The notes under the pieces are model-generated. The model ran no database searches. It was not told the origin of the DNA and saw nothing but the letters and a program-made list of their open reading frames with translations. This document shows positions 9,684-13,200 of a DNA stretch of 13,200 nucleotides, one piece after another. The DNA is taken from positions 1 through 13,200 of the forward strand of contig CALGHC010000477.1 of NCBI GenBank assembly GCA_937915965.1, read 5' to 3'. Position numbers and translations under genes: made by a program. This DNA comes from an uncultured Myxococcales bacterium. GTDB taxonomy: Bacteria > Myxococcota_A > UBA9042. The first letter of the stretch is position 1. Each line of letters begins with the position of its first letter.

Positions 9684-9730
9684 CGTCCTCTCCTCCTGGC
9701 TGCCGGATCCGCCGGCGCTCTCGGGCTCCG

Positions 9731-9751
9731 CCCGGCCGATGTGCGGCCGGG
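9731..9751 (-). terminator. GC-rich hairpin after the small lipoprotein gene
   Basis: CCCGGCCG (9731-9738) and CGGCCGGG (9744-9751) form a perfect 8-bp stem with a 5-base loop. It starts nine bases after the small lipoprotein stop codon on the minus strand, as expected for a 3'-end structure, but no U-tract follows. It may terminate transcription, protect the 3' end, or reduce readthrough into the PHA-family gene. Confidence 0.35.
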
Positions 9752-9760
9752 ATCGGCTCG

Positions 9761-10204
9761 TCAACTTCCTGCGGCGGGTCCCCGGAAAGCACGGAAGAAG
9801 CCGATCTTCTCCCGCTTGTCGGCGACGACCTCGAAGAGCTCGCCCCACATCGCCTCGACGCCGACGGTACCGACAAGAACCCGCCGAACGCTCTTGGGCT
9901 CGGTTGTGGTCGCCGCGCAACGCGGCATGCCGGCTTCGAAGGTGATCTCGAACGAGTCGCCGTTGATGCTTCCGTCGCAGATTGGGTGCCGGGTGGTCTT
10001 GCCCTCCGCGACGATCTCCAACGTGCCGGTGACGCCCTGTGCGGGCAGACGCACGACCACCGGCCAGGCGTCGATGGGGCCTACGTCCAGGGTGCCATTC
10101 CAGGTACCTTGCAACGGCGAACCGCAGCTGGCGAGCATGGCAGTCGCCAACGTCAGGGCGAACGCGGCAACGGTGGTTCGGGCAGAGGCAGAGAGACGCG
10201 GCAT
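9761..10204 (-). CDS. Small lipoprotein of unknown function
   Basis: A 147-residue protein with a lipoprotein signal (basic start, hydrophobic run, LASC with C27 as the lipidation site). The mature part is short and strand-rich, beginning GSPLQGTWNGTLDVGP and continuing with VVVRLPAQGVTGTLEI. The GTWxG start and alternating strands recall small lipocalin-like or related beta-barrel lipoproteins, but I cannot name a family. Two further cysteines (about 77 and 95) could form a disulfide. The start ATG at 10204 is chosen for GGAGG at 10210-10214, five bases upstream. The open frame extends upstream to 10366 with only low-complexity sequence. It is on the same strand as the PHA-family gene, 77 bases upstream of it, with a hairpin between. 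Confidence 0.82.
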   Translation of the reverse strand: MPRLSASARTTVAAFALTLATAMLASCGSPLQGTWNGTLDVGPIDAWPVVVRLPAQGVTGTLEIVAEGKTTRHPICDGSINGDSFEITFEAGMPRCAATTTEPKSVRRVLVGTVGVEAMWGELFEVVADKREKIGFFRAFRGPAAGS

Positions 10205-10248
10205 GAGGACCTCCAGGGCGGGCATCGCCCCTTGGTTCGGCGGCCCGG

Positions 10249-10276
10249 ATTGTAACAGGCGACCGACGCTTGACCA
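10249..10276 (-). promoter_or_regulatory. Candidate sigma-70-type promoter of the small lipoprotein
   Basis: On the minus strand, TGGTCA (10271-10276, four of six matches to TTGACA), a 16-base spacer and TACAAT (10249-10254, five of six matches to TATAAT) precede the ATG at 10204. Transcription would start near 10242 and give a leader of about 38 bases that includes the GGAGG ribosome binding site. This is read by eye and the consensus in this organism is not known. Confidence 0.4.
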
Positions 10277-10286
10277 GAGGATGGCC

Positions 10287-10322
10287 TCACCGCTGGCTTC
10301 ACCGCTGGCTTCACCGCTGGCT
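10287..10322. repeat. 12-bp direct repeat, three copies, between divergent genes
   Basis: TCACCGCTGGCT occurs three times head to tail in the 236-base region between the small lipoprotein and the phosphofructokinase gene. It begins about ten bases upstream of the proposed -35 element of the lipoprotein promoter. No other feature was recognised in that region except the promoter and the ribosome binding sites. Confidence 0.85.
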
Positions 10323-10440
10323 TGGCCGGGTGACTTCGGTCCTCGTGCCCCGATCGCCAGCCACATGACACGGATGCCCCGGTCGCGTTACGCTTTGGCG
10401 CGGCTGTCGATAGGGCACGGGCTGCCTGGCGGAGGGTGCT

Positions 10441-11562
10441 ATGACCAGACGAATCGGACTGCTCACCGGTGGCGGCGATTGTCCGGGACTGAACGCCGTC
10501 ATCTGGGCAGTGGTCTGTGCCGCCGCGCGCGAACACATCGAGGTGATCGGAATCGAGGAGGGCTTCGAGGGCCTGGTCGCTGGCGGGACCGTGCGCCCGA
10601 TTACCCTGGAGGACGTGCACGGCGTGATGTCGGTCGGCGGCACGATGCTCGGCACAACCAACCGCGGCAATCCCTTCCGCTACCGCGTCGAGCGCAACGG
10701 CGAGATCATCGAGGAGGACTGCAGTGACGACGTCCTGCGCGCGATGGCGCGGCTGCGTCTGGACGGCTTGATCGTGATCGGCGGCGATGGATCGCTGGCG
10801 ATCGCCAACGAGCTGACCGCCAAGGGCGTCAAGGTCATTGGCGTTCCCAAGACGATCGACAACGATCTCGCCGCGACCGACACCACCTTTGGCTTCTTCA
10901 CGGCGGTCGACACCGCGATGGAGGCCCTCGACCGACTCAAGACCACCGCTGAGAGTCACGATCGCGTGATGATCCTCGAGGTGATGGGACGCTACGCCGG
11001 CTGGATCGCCCTGTACACGGGCCTCGCCGGCGGCGCCCACGTTATCCTGCTTCCCGAGATCCCTTACGATCTCAAGGCCGTTGTCGCGAAGCTGCGGTCT
11101 CGGCAGGACGACGAAGGCAAAGACTACTCGCTGGTTGTGGTCGCCGAGGGGGCCCATCCGGCCGGCGGCGAGCCGTTGCACCTCAAGCAGACCATGGTCG
11201 GCACGGCGCCGCGGGTGGCGGGCGCGGGTCTGCGGCTTGAGAAGGCGCTCAAGGGTGCTTTCGCGGAGATCTGGGAGCGCGACCGCGATCGCCCCGAGAT
11301 CCGGACGACCGTGCTCGGCCACGTCCAGCGCGGTGGCTCGCCGTGCGCTTTCGATCGGGTCATCTCGATCCGCTTTGGCACCGCCGCGGTCGACCACGTG
11401 GTCCGTGGTGAGTGGAACCGGATGGTCTGCTTGCGAGGCACCGAGATCGCTTCCGTGCCGCTCGCCGACGCGGTCACCAGCGCCAAACAGGTCGAGGTTC
11501 AAGGCCAGTTCGTGCAGGCCGCCCGCGCGGTCGGGATCTGCGTGGGCGATCAATGGCCGTAG
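10441..11562 (+). CDS. pfkA: 6-phosphofructokinase (predicted ATP-dependent)
   Basis: A 373-residue protein that phosphorylates fructose 6-phosphate to the 1,6-bisphosphate in glycolysis. Motifs in order: LTGGGDCPGLN (8-18), TTNRGNPF (R75), GGDGS (114-118), PKTIDND (136-142, catalytic base D140), MGRYAGW (182-188), AEGAHP (235-240) and GHVQRGG (293-299). The glycine at 117 (E. coli position 104) is the residue of ATP-using enzymes, where PPi-using ones have Asp. The lysine at 137 (E. coli position 124) is the residue typical of the PPi and group III clade. I therefore predict ATP use in a group III enzyme. The ATG at 10441 follows GGAGG by five bases. Its 3' end overlaps the next gene by ten bases. 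Confidence 0.95.
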   Translation: MTRRIGLLTGGGDCPGLNAVIWAVVCAAAREHIEVIGIEEGFEGLVAGGTVRPITLEDVHGVMSVGGTMLGTTNRGNPFRYRVERNGEIIEEDCSDDVLRAMARLRLDGLIVIGGDGSLAIANELTAKGVKVIGVPKTIDNDLAATDTTFGFFTAVDTAMEALDRLKTTAESHDRVMILEVMGRYAGWIALYTGLAGGAHVILLPEIPYDLKAVVAKLRSRQDDEGKDYSLVVVAEGAHPAGGEPLHLKQTMVGTAPRVAGAGLRLEKALKGAFAEIWERDRDRPEIRTTVLGHVQRGGSPCAFDRVISIRFGTAAVDHVVRGEWNRMVCLRGTEIASVPLADAVTSAKQVEVQGQFVQAARAVGICVGDQWP

Positions 11563-12431
11563 ACGACGCGCACGCGCATCGACAAAGTGATGATCGAGCG
11601 GCTGCCGCCGCCCCCCTGCACGCAGGTCAGCCGGCCGACGCTGGCGGTGGCTCGGCGAGCGCTTCGCCGCTCGCGCTCGCGGGGCGCGGTCGGCTCTTCG
11701 CGTTGCTGGGTCTGTTCGCTGTGGGCGCCGTCGTCGTCCTTCTCGCCCCTCAATGGCTCGCGCCGATCCGCGCCAGCGTCGGCGAGGCGGTCGACTGGCT
11801 GCGGCCCGCTTCGATTTCGGGCGTGCTGTCGTTTCTTCTCGTGTACATCGTCGCGATCGCGGTGTTTTTGCCGGTGACCCTGGCCGCGATGCTGGCCGGT
11901 TTTGTCTGGGGTGCCGCGGGCGGGACGGCGATCATCATGGCAGGCAACGTGGTCGGCACGACCGCCGCCTTCGTCTTGGGCCGCTGGCTCTTTCGCGGCG
12001 CCGTCGAGCAATGGGTGGCCGGCCGGCCGCGGCTCCGTGCGCTGCGCACGGCCCTCGATCTCGGCGGAGGGCGCGCCGTGATTCTGCTGCGTTTTTCGCC
12101 GATCGTGCCGATGGCGGCCCTGAACTACGGCCTGAGCGTCACCGGCCTGTCCCTGGCGACCTACACCTGGTCGACCCTCGTCGGCTTGCTGCCCATGGCT
12201 TGGCTCTACTGCGCACTGGGCGCTGGCCTGCAGCGGCTCGACGCCCTGGTGCGAGGCGATGTGCAACCGGGCGCAGGCGGACAGGTCTTGTTCTGGTTGG
12301 GTGTGGTCGGTACCGGTGTCCTGGTCGTCTGGTTGGGGCGACTCGCACAGCGGACGCTGGATGCAGCGGCGATCGGGCCCGACGGCAGCGACGGCGCGCC
12401 CAATGAAGCCCTCAGCCCACCTCGCGTTTGA
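11553..12431 (+). CDS. TVP38/TMEM64 (VTT/DedA-like) membrane protein
   Basis: A 292-residue inner-membrane protein. After an Ala/Asp/His-rich cytoplasmic stretch of about 45 residues, hydrophobic segments lie at about 48-68, 88-108, 111-145 (a re-entrant-like part), 175-195, 205-225 and 245-263. The family signature is present: FLPVTLAAMLAGFVWG, then GNVVGTTAAFVLGRW (131-145) and RFSPIVPMAALNYG (180-193). Related proteins act in lipid movement or membrane homeostasis in bacteria and eukaryotes; the substrate here is unknown. The ATG at 11553 overlaps the phosphofructokinase stop by ten bases. It has no clear Shine-Dalgarno, so translation may be coupled. A longer frame reaching back to 11412 is merely the shadow of the phosphofructokinase gene. 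Its stop overlaps the convergent uvrC end by 20 bases. Confidence 0.88.
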   Translation: MAVDDAHAHRQSDDRAAAAAPLHAGQPADAGGGSASASPLALAGRGRLFALLGLFAVGAVVVLLAPQWLAPIRASVGEAVDWLRPASISGVLSFLLVYIVAIAVFLPVTLAAMLAGFVWGAAGGTAIIMAGNVVGTTAAFVLGRWLFRGAVEQWVAGRPRLRALRTALDLGGGRAVILLRFSPIVPMAALNYGLSVTGLSLATYTWSTLVGLLPMAWLYCALGAGLQRLDALVRGDVQPGAGGQVLFWLGVVGTGVLVVWLGRLAQRTLDAAAIGPDGSDGAPNEALSPPRV

Positions 12432-13200
12432 TTCGCTCTGCGAGGGCTCGTCCGATCCCCGACACCGCCGCGATCGCGTCTACATCGGCGGCGGCGACGG
12501 CTCGTAGCGAGCCAAAATGGCTGAGCAGCGCGCGGCGGCGGGTCGGGCCGACACCCTCGATGTCGTCGAGGCGACTGGTGAGCGTGCGCTGGCCGCGCCG
12601 CTTGCGGTGAAAGGTGATGGCAAAGCGGTGGGCTTCGTCGCGCAGCCGGGTCAGCAGATAGACCTCGTTGCTCGTTTGCCGAAGAACGATCGGCTCGCTG
12701 ATGCCGGGGCGAAAGACCCGCTCGGGGCTGCGCTCAACCCGGTGTTCACCCTGATCGGCGACGCCAAGGGTGCGTGCCTTGGCGAGGCCGGCGAGATCGA
12801 CGTCGTGCACGCCTAGATCGTCCAGAACCGCTTCAGCCATGGCCAACTGCCCCTTGCCGCCGTCGACCACAACGAGGTCGGGCAACTCGGTACCCTCTTT
12901 GGCGGCCCGACCGAAGCGCCGCTCGAGGACCTCGGTCATCATCGCGAAATCGTCTGGAGTCGCCTTGCCGCGGATGGCAAACCGGCGGTACTCGGCCGTA
13001 TCGGGCGCGCCGTCGGTGAAGACCACCATCGACGCCACCGGGTCGGTACCTTGAATGTTGCTGATGTCGTAGCACTCGATCCGTCGCGGCAGGCTCGTGA
13101 GCCCCAGCTGCTGCTGCAGGCCCTCAAGGGTGGCCTGATGGGACGCGCCGGCACGCAGGCGCTCGTCGTACACCTGCCGAGCGTTGCTGGCGGCCATCTC
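12412..13200 (-). CDS. uvrC: UvrABC system protein C, C-terminal part (5' end outside window)
   Basis: The last 262 residues of UvrC, the nuclease of bacterial nucleotide excision repair, which cuts both sides of a lesion with UvrB. The frame continues through 13200, so an ATG at 13197 is only an internal Met. Within the visible part: the RNase H-like domain with ECYDISNIQG (catalytic D45), DLVVVDGGKGQL (D113) and DEAHRFAITFHRKRR (H191), which makes the 5' incision. Then a double helix-hairpin-helix DNA-binding domain (about 212-262) with DDIEGVGPTRRRALLSHFGS and AAVSGIGRALAERI. The N-terminal GIY-YIG and UVR parts are beyond the edge. The 3' end overlaps the convergent membrane-protein gene by 20 bases. 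No residue expected in this part is missing. Confidence 0.97.
   Translation of the reverse strand, partial: EMAASNARQVYDERLRAGASHQATLEGLQQQLGLTSLPRRIECYDISNIQGTDPVASMVVFTDGAPDTAEYRRFAIRGKATPDDFAMMTEVLERRFGRAAKEGTELPDLVVVDGGKGQLAMAEAVLDDLGVHDVDLAGLAKARTLGVADQGEHRVERSPERVFRPGISEPIVLRQTSNEVYLLTRLRDEAHRFAITFHRKRRGQRTLTSRLDDIEGVGPTRRRALLSHFGSLRAVAAADVDAIAAVSGIGRALAERIKREVG

Noticed and set aside
10153..11553. 466-codon minus-strand ORF opposite pfkA
   Set aside because: pfkA on the plus strand has every family motif; the antisense frame has no recognisable domain and arises from codon bias.

Overview
The window is high-GC, gene-dense DNA from what looks like a member of the Myxococcota (former Deltaproteobacteria). 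The main support is two large exported proteins built from the cysteine-rich C-G-D-G...E-C-D-D-G-N and C-D-D-G-x-x-C-T repeats that are abundant in that phylum, plus the general GC-rich codon use. No rRNA, tRNA, CRISPR array, insertion sequence or phage gene was seen. Eleven protein-coding genes cover nearly all of the window and none is obviously broken.

Left part (1-3773): a long exported cysteine/glycine-rich protein runs leftwards out of the window (minus strand, start at 2061, no stop inside). It carries a predicted signal peptide, an N-terminal beta-sandwich-like module, five myxobacterial disulfide repeats and a glycine-rich domain resembling that of metazoan ALK/LTK receptors. A membrane-associated calcineurin-like metallophosphoesterase is transcribed divergently from it across a roughly 200-bp intergenic region.

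Middle (3842-10204): six minus-strand genes follow one another. In transcription order they are a small lipoprotein, a PHA-granule-family protein, an exported protein with a likely beta-barrel end, a MoxR AAA+ ATPase, a DUF58 von Willebrand-like protein, and a very large lipoprotein with an acidic low-complexity stalk, a cysteine-rich region and a C-terminal discoidin-like domain. The four from the PHA-family protein to DUF58 are tightly packed, with stop/start overlaps or a 2-nt gap, so they look translationally coupled. MoxR plus DUF58 is a known chaperone-like pair. The cell-surface genes around it suggest a role in envelope or surface-protein maturation, but that is inference.

Right part (10441-13200): a 6-phosphofructokinase with a strong ribosome binding site overlaps a TVP38/DedA-like membrane protein gene, which in turn overlaps the 3' end of a convergent uvrC (incomplete, running out of the right edge). 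The 236-bp region between the small lipoprotein and the phosphofructokinase holds a plausible promoter and a three-copy 12-bp repeat.
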